Shown here piece by piece: positions 8,734-17,631 of a DNA stretch of 64,000 bases. Each line of letters starts with the position of its first letter. Within the stretch, counting starts at the first letter, position 1. Under the pieces are notes generated by a model. That model had not been told where the DNA came from and ran no database searches. It worked only from the letters and a program-made list of their open reading frames with translations. A program made the position numbers and the translations under genes. Source of the stretch: Bradyrhizobium agreste (GTDB taxonomy: Bacteria; Pseudomonadota; Alphaproteobacteria; Rhizobiales; Xanthobacteraceae); contig NZ_JACCHP010000011.1 of NCBI RefSeq assembly GCF_016031625.1, forward strand, positions 310,001 through 374,000, in the 5' to 3' direction.

Positions 8734-9369
8734 TCAAAACTCGACGCCGGCCTGCGCCTTGATGCCGGAACGGAACGGATGCTTGACCAGCGTCATCTCG
8801 GTGACGAGGTCGGCGATCTCGATCAGCTCGTCCTTGGCGTTCCGCCCGGTGAGCACGACATGTGTCATTGGCGGCTTCTGGGTGGTCAGGAAGCCGACGA
8901 CTTCGGCGATGTCGAGGTAGTCGTAGCGGAGCGCGATGTTGATCTCGTCGAGCACGACCATGCGCAGCCGCTCGTCGAGGATCAATTCCTTGGCCTTCTC
9001 CCAGCCGGCGCGTGCGGCGGCGATGTCGCGGGCGCGGTCCTGCGTCTCCCAGGTGAAGCCTTCGCCCATCGCGTGGAACTGGCAGAGATCGCCGAAATGG
9101 CCGGTGAGCAGGCGCCGTTCGCCGGTATCCCAGGCGCCCTTGATGAATTGCACCACCGCGCAAGGGAAGCCATGCGCGACGCAGCGGACGATCATGCCGA
9201 AAGCCGAGGAGGATTTTCCCTTGCCCGCGCCGGTATGGACGATGATCAGGCCCTTTTCGCCGCTCTTGGTCGCCATGATCTTGTCGCGGGCAGCCTTCTT
9301 CTTCGCCATTTTCTGGGCGTGCCTGATGTCGGTGTCCTCGGCTGTTTGGGTATCCGGTTCTGACGTCAT
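8734..9369 (-). CDS. cobO: Cob(I)yrinic acid a,c-diamide adenosyltransferase (BtuR/CobO type)
   Basis: It transfers the adenosyl group of ATP to the corrin cobalt. The 211-residue protein has an unusually basic N-terminal stretch (KMAKKKAARDK), then the P-loop HTGAGKGKSS at about 45-54, VVLDEINIAL, and the C-terminal HPFRSGIKAQAGVEF typical of the BtuR family. The ATG at 9369 is preferred; the frame continues upstream only into the reverse complement of the riboswitch. It leads a two-gene operon with cobQ. Confidence 0.95.
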   Translation of the reverse strand: MTSEPDTQTAEDTDIRHAQKMAKKKAARDKIMATKSGEKGLIIVHTGAGKGKSSSAFGMIVRCVAHGFPCAVVQFIKGAWDTGERRLLTGHFGDLCQFHAMGEGFTWETQDRARDIAAARAGWEKAKELILDERLRMVVLDEINIALRYDYLDIAEVVGFLTTQKPPMTHVVLTGRNAKDELIEIADLVTEMTLVKHPFRSGIKAQAGVEF

Positions 9370-9387
9370 GGGCCCCGGTCCTTCGGC

Positions 9388-9420
9388 TTGACAAGTGGCG
9401 GCCACCGGCAAATGGTGGCC
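9388..9420. promoter_or_regulatory. Candidate promoter and inverted repeat between cobO and the first riboswitch
   Basis: TTGACA at 9388-9393 is a good -35 on the plus strand, with a weak -10 (AATGGT) 17 bases later. It overlaps a perfect inverted repeat, GGCCACC and GGTGGCC around a 7-base loop (9400-9420). Only about 55 bases separate the cobO start from the riboswitch, so promoters for both directions must be packed here. Function is inferred. Confidence 0.35.
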
Positions 9421-9424
9421 CGGC

Positions 9425-9625
9425 GTTGGTTCCTGTCCTATGACAGGCGAAGAGGGAATGCGATAGGGTCCGAATCGGCAGATCTGGATCCAAACTGCAG
9501 CCGCCCCCGCGACCGTGACCGGAGAGATGCCCGAAGCCACTGATTCCTTTTGGAATCGGGAAGGCGGGGATCGAAGGGCCAAAACCCTGCTCCGCAAGCC
9601 GGGAGACCTGCCAGCGCGGACGAGT
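9425..9625 (+). promoter_or_regulatory. Cobalamin riboswitch upstream of the DUF1636-cobW-cobN operon
   Basis: The plus strand carries the adenosylcobalamin aptamer core in the right order: GAAGAGGGAATGCG, GCAGCCGCCCCCGCGACCGTGA, an AGCCACTG-type element (here GAAGCCACTG), GGGAAGGC, and the B12 box AGCCGGGAGACCTGCC at 9597-9612 (one base from the usual AGCCAGGAGACC). Downstream, GCGGA and TCCGC arms (9635-9652) may form part of the expression platform. It should reduce expression of the cobW-cobN operon when adenosylcobalamin is plentiful. Confidence 0.93.
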
Positions 9626-9723
9626 TTTGGACCGGCGGACGGGGTGTTCCGCGACGGGGAAGCGGGCCTTCAGGAGAATGGTCCGTGCGCCTCATCGCCT
9701 CCCGCTGTTATCTGGAAGAGGCG

Positions 9724-10098
9724 ATGACCGTCACACTTCATGTCTGCATCACCTGCCGCGCCGGCCAGACGCTGGGCGAGGGCGAGACGACGCCCGGCAA
9801 GCGCCTGCACGGCGCGATTCTCGAGGCCGGCGTGCCCGAAGGCGTCAGCGTGGTTCCCGTCGAATGCCTGTCGGCCTGCAGCCAGGGCTGCTCGGTCGCG
9901 CTCAGCGCGCCCGGCCGCTGGTCCTATGTTTATGGCCGCCTGTCCGACGCGAATGCACAGGACGTGGTCGCAGGCGCCGCGGCCTACGCGGCCGCGCCGG
10001 ATGGAATCGTGCCATGGCGCAGCCGTCCCGAAATCTTCCGCAAGCAATCGCTTGCCCGCATTCCCCCTGTTACCGTCGTGCCGGAGGCCGCCGAATGA
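9724..10098 (+). CDS. DUF1636 family putative metal/iron-sulfur protein
   Basis: A 124-residue protein beginning with the typical DUF1636 start, strand then CITCRAGQ. It has further cysteines in CLSACSQGC, so the pattern is C-x2-C then C-x3-C-x3-C, resembling thioredoxin-like [2Fe-2S] ferredoxins. Function is not established. It is the first gene after the riboswitch and its TGA overlaps the cobW ATG, which ties it to cobalt handling. A GTG at 9685, preceded by AGGAGA, would add 13 residues and is a possible alternative start. Confidence 0.85.
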   Translation: MTVTLHVCITCRAGQTLGEGETTPGKRLHGAILEAGVPEGVSVVPVECLSACSQGCSVALSAPGRWSYVYGRLSDANAQDVVAGAAAYAAAPDGIVPWRSRPEIFRKQSLARIPPVTVVPEAAE

Positions 10099-11129
10099 AC
10101 TCGCTCGCAAAAGTCCCGGTTACGGTGGTCACCGGTTTCCTCGGTTCCGGCAAGACGACGCTGATCCAGCATCTTCTTAGCAATGCCGGAGGCAAGAAGC
10201 TCGCGGTGCTCGTCAACGAGTTTGGCAGCGAGGGCGTCGACGGCGAGATCCTGAAGTCCTGCGCCGATGCGAACTGCCCGGAGGAGAACATCGTCGAGCT
10301 CGCCAATGGCTGCATCTGCTGCACGGTGGCTGACGACTTCATTCCGACGATGGAGCAGCTTTTGGCGCGGCCGGTGCGGCCCGATCACATCCTGATCGAG
10401 ACCTCGGGCCTGGCATTGCCGAAGCCGCTGCTGAAAGCTTTCGACTGGCCGGAGATCCGCTCGCGCATCACGGTCGACGGTGTGATCGCGCTGGCCGACG
10501 CCGAGGCGGTCGCCGCCGGCCGCTTCGCGCCGGACCCGGCTGCGGTCGAAGCGCAGCGCGCGGCGGACGAAAATCTCGATCACGAGACGCCGCTGTCGGA
10601 AGTGTTCGAGGACCAGATCGCGTGTGCCGACATCGTGCTGCTGACCAAGGCCGATCTTGCGGGCTCCGCGGGCATCGAAGCCGCAAAGGCCGCGATCACC
10701 GCCGAGATGCCGCGCCGTGTGCCGATGCTGCCCGTCACCGACGGCGCGATCGATGCGCGCGTCATCCTCGGTCTTGGCGCTGCGGCCGAGAATGATCTCG
10801 CCGCGCGGCCCTCCCATCATGACGGTGAGGAAGAGCACGAGCATGATGATTTCGCCTCCGTCGTGATTGATCTTCCGGAGGTGGCAGATATCGAGGCGCT
10901 GGTCGCATTGGTCCAGAAGCTGGCGCGCGAGCAGAACGTGCTGCGTGCCAAGGGCTACATCGCGGTCGCGGGCAAGCCGATGCGCCTGTTGCTGCAAGCG
11001 GTCGGCGAGCGGGTGCGCCATCAGTTCGACAAGCCATGGGGCACGTGTCACAGGCGGTCCAAGCTCGTGGTGATCGGCGAGCATGGCGATATCGACGAGG
11101 CCGCCATCAAGGCAGGACTTGGTATCTGA
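10095..11129 (+). CDS. cobW: CobW, G3E GTPase / metallochaperone for cobalamin synthesis
   Basis: CobW is a GTP-dependent metallochaperone thought to deliver Co(II) to the cobaltochelatase. The 344-residue protein has the P-loop GFLGSGKTT at about 14-22, the metal-binding CICC at 73-76, a TKADL-type guanine-specificity motif, and a His/Glu/Asp-rich stretch (HHDGEEEHEHDD) that probably binds metal. The C-terminal CobW domain contains the RAKGYIAVAG segment. It overlaps DUF1636 (ATGA) and cobN (TGATG), and lies next to the chelatase subunit it should serve. Confidence 0.95.
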   Translation: MNSLAKVPVTVVTGFLGSGKTTLIQHLLSNAGGKKLAVLVNEFGSEGVDGEILKSCADANCPEENIVELANGCICCTVADDFIPTMEQLLARPVRPDHILIETSGLALPKPLLKAFDWPEIRSRITVDGVIALADAEAVAAGRFAPDPAAVEAQRAADENLDHETPLSEVFEDQIACADIVLLTKADLAGSAGIEAAKAAITAEMPRRVPMLPVTDGAIDARVILGLGAAAENDLAARPSHHDGEEEHEHDDFASVVIDLPEVADIEALVALVQKLAREQNVLRAKGYIAVAGKPMRLLLQAVGERVRHQFDKPWGTCHRRSKLVVIGEHGDIDEAAIKAGLGI

Positions 11130-14100
11130 TGCACGTCGTCTTTCGCGAGAGCCGCGGTCTCGAGGAGACCGCGACGCCAAGAGACATCGGCCAGGACCCG
11201 GCCGATCTCGTGGTGCTCTCGTATTCGGATTCCGACCTTGCCGCGTTCGCGGCCGGCTGGCGGCGCGGCCGGGGCAGCCTGCCGTCGCTGCGGCTCGCCA
11301 ATCTCGCTGAGCTGCGGCATCCGCTGTCGGTCGACACGTATATTGAGCGCACGCTGTCGCAGGCGCGCGGCATATTGGTGCGCCTGATCGGCGGGGAGTC
11401 CTATTGGGCGTACGGGCTCGCGGCGCTCCAGCAACTGGCGAAAGACCGCAACATCGTGCTCGCCGTATTGCCGGCAGACGGCCGCGACGACACGCGGCTT
11501 GATGCTTACTCGACCCTGCCGGTCTCGACGCTGCGTCGGCTCAAGGTGCTCTGCGACACCGGTGGCCCGGTCGCAGCACAAGCCGCGATTGCGCAGCTCG
11601 CGCTGGCCTCAGGGCACTATGCCGGACCGGTCATCGGCGAGATGACCGTGCCCGAGATGGGATTCTATGATCCCGGCCGCGGCGTCATTGCCGCGCCGGC
11701 GGGCGGCGAAGGCAAACCGCGCGCGCTCGTGACGTTCTATCGCTCCTATCTCACGGCCGCCGATACCGGGCCGGTTGACGCCCTGATCGCCGCGCTGCGC
11801 GAGAAGGGATTTGACGCCTACGGCGTGTTCGTCACCTCGCTGAAGGCACCAGGCGTTGCTGACTGGCTGCGCGCGCATCTGGCGCAACATCCTGCGGCGG
11901 CGATCGTCAACGCGACGGCGTTCTCGGCACTGGGCGATGACGGCACGACGCCGTTCGATGCCGCGTCCTGTCCGGTGTTCCAGGTCGCGCTCTCGACGGC
12001 GCGGCGCGAGGATTGGGCGGAATCGCTGCGCGGCCTGTCGCCCGGCGACCTCGCAATGCATGTTGTGCTGCCCGAGGTTGACGGCCGCCTGTTCGCCGGC
12101 GTGGTGAGCTTCAAATCGGCCGGGATGCGCGATCCGGATTTGCAGTTTTCGCATCTGGCCCACACGCCCGATGTGGAGCGCGTGAAAGCCGTCACCGCGC
12201 GGGTCGCAGCTTGGCGGCGCCTCGCAGAGAAGCCCGCCGGTGAGAAGCGGCTGGCAATCGTGCTGTCGAACTATCCGGGACGTCCGCACCAGATTGCGCA
12301 CGCGGTCGGGCTTGATGCACTGGCTTCAGTGGAGGCCCTGGTATCCGATCTGGCGGACGCCGGCTTCGATGTTGCGCCGGTCCATGCGCTTGGCGAGACG
12401 CTATTGAAGCAGAGTTTGGCTTGGAGCATTGCCGATTATCGCGCGGGGCTGTCGCGCCTGCCGCAATCCCTGCAGGAGGATCTCGCGCGCGCATGGGGCG
12501 CGGTGGAAAACGACCCGAGCTGCCGCGGCAGCGCGTTCCACTTCGCCGCGATTCAATGCGGCCAGTCGGTCATCGCAGTTCAGCCCGAGCGCGGCGATGC
12601 GGCCACGCGCGATGGCGATTATCACGATCTCGCCCGCACGCCGCGGCATGCCTATATCGCGTTCTATCTCTGGCTCAGGCAGCAGGGCTGCGATGCCGTC
12701 GTGCATATCGGCGCACATGGCACGCTGGAATGGCTGCCGGGCAAATCCGTGGCGCTGTCGCAAGCGTGCTGGCCGGAAGCGCTGATTGGCGATCTCCCCG
12801 TCATCTATCCCTTCATCGTCAACGATCCCGGCGAGGCCGCACAGGCCAAGCGGCGCATCGGCGCGGTCACTATCGGCCATCTGCCGCCGCCGCTCGAGAC
12901 ATCCGCGGTGCCGGAGGGCCTTCGTCGGCTCGAACGGCTGCTCGATGAATATTCGACCGCTGACGGTCTCGATCCCGCGCGGCGCCAGCGCCTGATCGCG
13001 GCGATCCGCGATGAAGCGCGTGCGGCGGGTCTCGAAGCGGATCTCGGCCTCGCTGCTTCGGCAGCACCGGCCGAAGCGATCCCACGGATCGACCGCTTCG
13101 TCTGCGATCTCAAGGAAAGCCAGTTCGGCGACGGCCTGCACGTGTTCGGCCGCGGCGCTTGCGGCGAAGCCGAGCGGGATGCGTTGCGTGCCGCGCTCGC
13201 GGGCAAATGCGTTGCGCCCGGGCCGTCGGGCTCCCCGTATCGCGGCCGCCAGGACGTGCTGCCGACCGGGCGCAATCTCTTTGCCGTCGATCCGCGCGCG
13301 GTGCCGACGCCGTCGGCGCATGCGCACGGGATAAAACTCGCCGAAGAGCTGCTGCGCCGTCACTTGCAGGATCATGGTGATTGGCCGAAGGGCCTCGTCG
13401 TCGATCTCTGGGGGTCGGCAACGATGCGCACCGCCGGTGAAGAGTTTGCGATGGCGCTGCATCTGGCCGGCCTCGCGCCGCGCTGGGATCACGCCTCTGG
13501 CCGCGTCATCGGTTATGACATCATCGCGCCGGCCGAGCTCGGCCGGCCCCGCATCGACGTCACGCTGCGCGTCTCCGGTCTGTTCCGCGATGTCTTCGCA
13601 GGGCTCGCGCAATTGTTCGAAACCGCCGCCGAGGCGCTCGCCGCGCGCGACGAGGAGGGCGATGAGAATCCCTATCGCCATCGTGCGTCCCGCGTGTTCG
13701 CGCCGCGGCCCGGTCAATACGGCGTCGGCCTCTCGGCTATCCCGGATGCCTTCACGCCGGAGACGCGCGAGGCCGCCGGCGAAGCCTGGTTGTCGGCATC
13801 GTCCTGGGCCTTCTCTGCCGATGGCGCGATGCAGCCGGATCGCGCAGGTATCGAACAGCGTCTCGCGTCCGCCGACGCTTTTGTCCATGTCCAGGACCTG
13901 CCCGAAACCGATCTGCTGCTCGCCGCCGACTATGCCGCGCATGAGGCAGGCATCGCTGCGGCAACCGCGCATCTCGGGGCAGGCGCGCCGTCGCTTTATC
14001 ATCTCGATGCGACGCGGCTAGGTGCGCCGCATGCGCGGACGCTGACGGAGGAGATTTCGCGTGTAGTTCGGGCGCGCGCGGCCAATCCGGCCTGGATCGC

Positions 14101-14377
14101 CAGCATGATGCGTCATGGCTTTCGCGGCGCCGCCGAGATCACCGCGACGCTGGAGCACATGGCTGCCTTCGCGCATCTCGCCGGCGCCGTGCCGCCGCAT
14201 CTGTTCGACCTCTATTATGATGCGACGCTCGGCAACGACGACGTCCGCGCCTTCATGGCGCGCGAAAATCCGTCCGCACTCGCCGCGATGGAGACCTGCT
14301 TCACACGCCTGCACGAAGCCTCGCTCTGGCGAACCCGCCGTAATTCGATCGCGGCGGCGCTGAAGGAGGCGTCATGA
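11129..14377 (+). CDS. cobN: Cobaltochelatase subunit CobN
   Basis: CobN is the large, porphyrinoid-binding subunit that inserts cobalt into hydrogenobyrinic acid a,c-diamide with the AAA+ pair CobS/CobT (not in this window). The 1082-residue protein belongs to the CobN/magnesium-chelatase H family; HIGAHGTLEWLPGKSVALS and VFGRGACGEAERD-type segments are recognisable. It is shorter than the roughly 1275 residues of the P. denitrificans protein. The ATG at 11129 overlaps the cobW stop and decides the start. The 3' end overlaps cobG as ATGA. Confidence 0.95.
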   Translation: MHVVFRESRGLEETATPRDIGQDPADLVVLSYSDSDLAAFAAGWRRGRGSLPSLRLANLAELRHPLSVDTYIERTLSQARGILVRLIGGESYWAYGLAALQQLAKDRNIVLAVLPADGRDDTRLDAYSTLPVSTLRRLKVLCDTGGPVAAQAAIAQLALASGHYAGPVIGEMTVPEMGFYDPGRGVIAAPAGGEGKPRALVTFYRSYLTAADTGPVDALIAALREKGFDAYGVFVTSLKAPGVADWLRAHLAQHPAAAIVNATAFSALGDDGTTPFDAASCPVFQVALSTARREDWAESLRGLSPGDLAMHVVLPEVDGRLFAGVVSFKSAGMRDPDLQFSHLAHTPDVERVKAVTARVAAWRRLAEKPAGEKRLAIVLSNYPGRPHQIAHAVGLDALASVEALVSDLADAGFDVAPVHALGETLLKQSLAWSIADYRAGLSRLPQSLQEDLARAWGAVENDPSCRGSAFHFAAIQCGQSVIAVQPERGDAATRDGDYHDLARTPRHAYIAFYLWLRQQGCDAVVHIGAHGTLEWLPGKSVALSQACWPEALIGDLPVIYPFIVNDPGEAAQAKRRIGAVTIGHLPPPLETSAVPEGLRRLERLLDEYSTADGLDPARRQRLIAAIRDEARAAGLEADLGLAASAAPAEAIPRIDRFVCDLKESQFGDGLHVFGRGACGEAERDALRAALAGKCVAPGPSGSPYRGRQDVLPTGRNLFAVDPRAVPTPSAHAHGIKLAEELLRRHLQDHGDWPKGLVVDLWGSATMRTAGEEFAMALHLAGLAPRWDHASGRVIGYDIIAPAELGRPRIDVTLRVSGLFRDVFAGLAQLFETAAEALAARDEEGDENPYRHRASRVFAPRPGQYGVGLSAIPDAFTPETREAAGEAWLSASSWAFSADGAMQPDRAGIEQRLASADAFVHVQDLPETDLLLAADYAAHEAGIAAATAHLGAGAPSLYHLDATRLGAPHARTLTEEISRVVRARAANPAWIASMMRHGFRGAAEITATLEHMAAFAHLAGAVPPHLFDLYYDATLGNDDVRAFMARENPSALAAMETCFTRLHEASLWRTRRNSIAAALKEAS

Positions 14378-15537
14378 GCGCCGCATCGGTCAAGGGCTGG
14401 TGTCCCGGTGCGCTGCGGCCGATGCAATCGGGCGACGGGCTCGTGGTGCGCGTGCGTCCGTTCGGCGGGCGCCTCGAGGCGCCGCAAATCTCCGGACTCG
14501 CCGAATTGGCGGAGCGCTTCGGCAACGGTCTGATCGACGTCACGAGCCGGGCCAATCTGCAGATCAGGGGCGTCCAGGAGGACGGCCATCGGCCGTTGCT
14601 CGATGCTCTTGCGCGACTAGCATTGCTCGATCCCGACGCCGACATCGAAGCCAGGCGCAACATCCTGGTGACGCCGTTCTGGAGCCGCGGCGACGAAACA
14701 CAGTCGCTTGCCGCCGAGCTCGAGGAGGCGCTTGCCGATTCCGGCCTCGCGCTGCCCACCAAGTTCGGCTTCGCCATCGACGACGGGCGGTCGCGGGTTC
14801 TGGCCGGCGATTCCGCCGACATCCGCATCGAGCGCGACCGCTCGGGCGGTCTCCTGGTGCGGGCCGACGGCGCCAGGCTCGGCCGCTCCGTTGATCGCGG
14901 ACAGGCTGTCAGCGCGGCGCTGGCGCTTTCGAGCTGGTTCCTCATCTCTGGCGGTGCGAAGGGCGGGCGCGGTCGCATGGCAGCCCACATCGGATCCGGC
15001 GCCGTGTTGCCTCAATCGTTGCGCGGCGAGACCGAGCCGGCGCCCGTGATGGCCGCGGTGCGGCCCGGACATTATCCGCAAGGCGCGATGGTTGGTGTCG
15101 CGTTTGGGCAGATGCTGCACGCGACGCTTCATCAATTCTCTGCTTGCGGCCATGCGCTGCGCATGACCCCGTGGAGGATGGTGCTGAGCGAGGGCAAGCG
15201 CGAGATGCCGAGCGGGGCGGGGCTCATCACCGAGCCCTATGATCCGGCGCTGCGCGTCATCGCCTGCAGCGGCGCGCCGCGCTGCCGCGAAGCCCATGCC
15301 GATACGCGCGCGCTCGCCGCAGCGCTGGCGCCGCGCATGCCTGCCGATGCGCGGCTGCACGTCTCCGGCTGCGGCAAGGGCTGCGCCCATTCCGGCACGG
15401 CCGCGGTCACGCTGATTGCAACGCGCGCCGGGTTCGACCTCGTCCGCGACGGGTCGACCCGTGACGCGCCGGTGCTGCGCGGGCTGAACGGCGCCGACAT
15501 CGTCAGCGATCCCTCCATCCTGGTCGGAGGGAACTGA
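14374..15537 (+). CDS. cobG: Precorrin-3B synthase CobG
   Basis: The oxygen-dependent monooxygenase that prepares the macrocycle for ring contraction and defines the aerobic pathway. The 387-residue protein has the nitrite/sulfite-reductase ferredoxin-like repeats (KGWCPGALRPMQSGDGL at the N terminus) and the [4Fe-4S] cysteines in ACSGAPRC and SGCGKGCAHS that also serve a sirohaem-like site in relatives. It lies between cobN and cobH with 4-base and 1-base overlaps. Confidence 0.93.
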   Translation: MSAASVKGWCPGALRPMQSGDGLVVRVRPFGGRLEAPQISGLAELAERFGNGLIDVTSRANLQIRGVQEDGHRPLLDALARLALLDPDADIEARRNILVTPFWSRGDETQSLAAELEEALADSGLALPTKFGFAIDDGRSRVLAGDSADIRIERDRSGGLLVRADGARLGRSVDRGQAVSAALALSSWFLISGGAKGGRGRMAAHIGSGAVLPQSLRGETEPAPVMAAVRPGHYPQGAMVGVAFGQMLHATLHQFSACGHALRMTPWRMVLSEGKREMPSGAGLITEPYDPALRVIACSGAPRCREAHADTRALAAALAPRMPADARLHVSGCGKGCAHSGTAAVTLIATRAGFDLVRDGSTRDAPVLRGLNGADIVSDPSILVGGN

Positions 15538-16166
15538 TGCCGCACACCTACGAGACCGACGGCGCGGCGATCTACCGGCAATCCTTCGCCACCATCCGGG
15601 CCGAGGCCGATCTTGCGCGTTTCACGCCGGACGAGGAGCAGGTCGTGGTGCGGATGATCCATGCCGCCGGCATGGTCGGCCTGGAAGCGCATATCCGCTT
15701 CACGCCTGATATGGCGATTGCCGCTCGCGCGGCCTTGCAGAAGGGCGCGCCGATCCTGTGCGACGCGCGCATGGTCTCGGAAGGCATTACGCGCGCAAGA
15801 CTGCCCGCCGCTAATGCCGTGATCTGCACGCTCGGCGATCCCGCCGTGCCCGCTTTGGCGCAGTCCATGCGCAACACGCGCTCGGCCGCGGCGCTGGAAC
15901 TGTGGCGACCGCATCTCGATGGTGCGATCGTCGCGATCGGCAATGCACCGACCGCGCTGTTCCATCTGCTCAACATGCTGGAGGATCGCGACTGCCCGCG
16001 GCCGGCGGCGATCATTGGCTGTCCCGTCGGCTTCGTCGGCGCGGCCGAATCCAAGGCCGCGCTGATGGCCGATCCGCCGGCACCTGCGCTCACCGTCGAA
16101 GGCCGCCTCGGCGGCTCCGCGATCACGGTTGCTGCCGTGAACGCGCTGGCGAGCCGGAGCGAATAG
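15537..16166 (+). CDS. cobH: Precorrin-8X methylmutase CobH
   Basis: It moves the C-11 methyl group to C-12, giving hydrogenobyrinic acid. The 209-residue protein has the diagnostic RMIHAAGMVGLE, whose His is catalytic in the family, and LCDARMVSEGI. The C-terminal GCPVGFVGAAESKAAL is also conserved. TGATG overlap with cobG fixes the start; cobI follows after 2 bases. Confidence 0.96.
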   Translation: MPHTYETDGAAIYRQSFATIRAEADLARFTPDEEQVVVRMIHAAGMVGLEAHIRFTPDMAIAARAALQKGAPILCDARMVSEGITRARLPAANAVICTLGDPAVPALAQSMRNTRSAAALELWRPHLDGAIVAIGNAPTALFHLLNMLEDRDCPRPAAIIGCPVGFVGAAESKAALMADPPAPALTVEGRLGGSAITVAAVNALASRSE

Positions 16167-16168
16167 CG

Positions 16169-16900
16169 ATGGGACGCATCATCTGCTGCGGTCTCGGCCC
16201 CGGCAACCCTGATATGATGAGCGTGCGTGCCGATCGCACGGTGCGTGCCGCACAACACGTCGCCTATTTCCGCAAGAAGGGCAGGCCGGGTCAAGCGCGC
16301 CGCATCGTTGAGGGCATGCTCGCGGCCGGCGTCACCGAATATCCGATGGAATATCCTGTTACGACGGAGATCGCTTTCGACAGCCCTGAATATGTCCAGC
16401 TGCTCGCAGGCTTCTACGACGAATGGGCCGAGCGCCTGGCGCGGCTGTCGCGCGCCGTCGACGTCGTCGTGCTCTGTGAGGGCGATCCTTACTTCTACGG
16501 ATCGTTCATGCATCTGCACATGCGCCTGCAAGGCCGCGTCGAGATCGAGGTGATCGCTGGCATTCCGGGGATGGTCGGCTGCTGGAATGGCGTCGGGCAG
16601 CCGATTGCGCTCGGCGACGACGTCACGACGGTGCTTATGGGGACGCTCCCCGAGGCCGAGCTCGAACGTCGCATGCGCGATGCTGATGCGCTGGTCGTGA
16701 TGAAGACCGGCCGCAATCTCGCAAAAGTGCGCCGCGCGCTCGCCGCCGCCGGGCGGCTGGACGATGCCTGGCTGGTCGAGCGCGGCACCATGCCGGGCGA
16801 GCGCGTGGTGCGGCTCGCCGAGATCGATGCGGCCGAGTGTCCTTATTTCGCGATCGTGCTGGTGCACGGCAAGGGCCGGCATCTGGATGCGGCCGAATGA
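16169..16900 (+). CDS. cobI: Precorrin-2 C(20)-methyltransferase CobI
   Basis: An S-adenosylmethionine-dependent methyltransferase acting on C-20 of precorrin-2. The 243-residue protein shows the family start GLGPGNPDMMSV, the glycine-rich LCEGDPYFYGSFMH, and a GIPGM segment. The ATG at 16169 is selected because the family motif begins there; the frame is open upstream. It overlaps cobJ by ATGA. Confidence 0.95.
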   Translation: MGRIICCGLGPGNPDMMSVRADRTVRAAQHVAYFRKKGRPGQARRIVEGMLAAGVTEYPMEYPVTTEIAFDSPEYVQLLAGFYDEWAERLARLSRAVDVVVLCEGDPYFYGSFMHLHMRLQGRVEIEVIAGIPGMVGCWNGVGQPIALGDDVTTVLMGTLPEAELERRMRDADALVVMKTGRNLAKVRRALAAAGRLDDAWLVERGTMPGERVVRLAEIDAAECPYFAIVLVHGKGRHLDAAE

Positions 16901-17631
16901 CGGGCACCCTGACCATTGCGGGCCTCGGCCCCGGCAGCGAGGCGCTGGTGACGCCGGAAGTCACGGCGGCGCTTGCGACGGCGACCGACATTCTGGGCTA
17001 TGCGCCCTATGTCGCGCGCGTGCCGCCGCGAGCAGGGCTCACCCTGCATCCCTCTGACAATCGCGAGGAGCTGCAACGTGCGAGCGAGGCGTTGCGTCTG
17101 GCCGCCGAAGGCGGTCAGGTCGTGATCGTCTCCTCCGGCGATCCCGGCGTGTTCGCGATGGCGTCTGCCGTGTTCGAGGCACTCGACCGGGCACCGCAAT
17201 GGCGGGATTTGCCGATCCGCGTGCTGCCCGGCGTCACCGCGATGCTGGCGGCGGCGGCACGCGCCGGCGCGCCGCTCGGCCATGATTTCTGCGCGATCAA
17301 CCTGTCCGACAATCTCAAGCCATGGGCGGTGATCGAGAAACGCCTGCGCCTCGCGGCGGAAGCCGATTTTGCCATCGCGATGTACAATCCGCGCTCGGCC
17401 AGTCGGCCGGAAGGATTCGGCCGGGCGCTGGCGCTGCTTCGCGAGGCCGGCTGCGGCGAGCGTCTCGTGATCTTCGCGCGCGCGATCAGCGCGGCTGATG
17501 AAAAGATCGAGATCGTGACGTTGAACGAGGCGACACCCGAGATGGCCGACATGCGTACGCTGGTGATCCTCGGCAATTCGCAGACACGCCGTGTCGGCCG
17601 CTGGGTCTATGCGCCGAGGCGGGCAGAATGA
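16897..17631 (+). CDS. cobJ: Precorrin-3B C(17)-methyltransferase CobJ
   Basis: It methylates C-17 and drives ring contraction. The 244-residue protein begins LTIAGLGPGSEALVTPE, has VIVSSGDPGVFAMA for cofactor binding and the characteristic AMYNPRSASRPEGF. It is the last plus-strand gene before the inverted cobK; the two genes' 3' ends overlap by 25 bases (17607-17631). Confidence 0.95.
   Translation: MTGTLTIAGLGPGSEALVTPEVTAALATATDILGYAPYVARVPPRAGLTLHPSDNREELQRASEALRLAAEGGQVVIVSSGDPGVFAMASAVFEALDRAPQWRDLPIRVLPGVTAMLAAAARAGAPLGHDFCAINLSDNLKPWAVIEKRLRLAAEADFAIAMYNPRSASRPEGFGRALALLREAGCGERLVIFARAISAADEKIEIVTLNEATPEMADMRTLVILGNSQTRRVGRWVYAPRRAE

Noticed and set aside
8726..9493. Open frame extending CobQ upstream by 256 codons through cobO
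   Set aside because: CobQ's conserved N terminus begins at 8725, and the upstream part is another frame of cobO. Long extra frames are expected in this GC-rich DNA.
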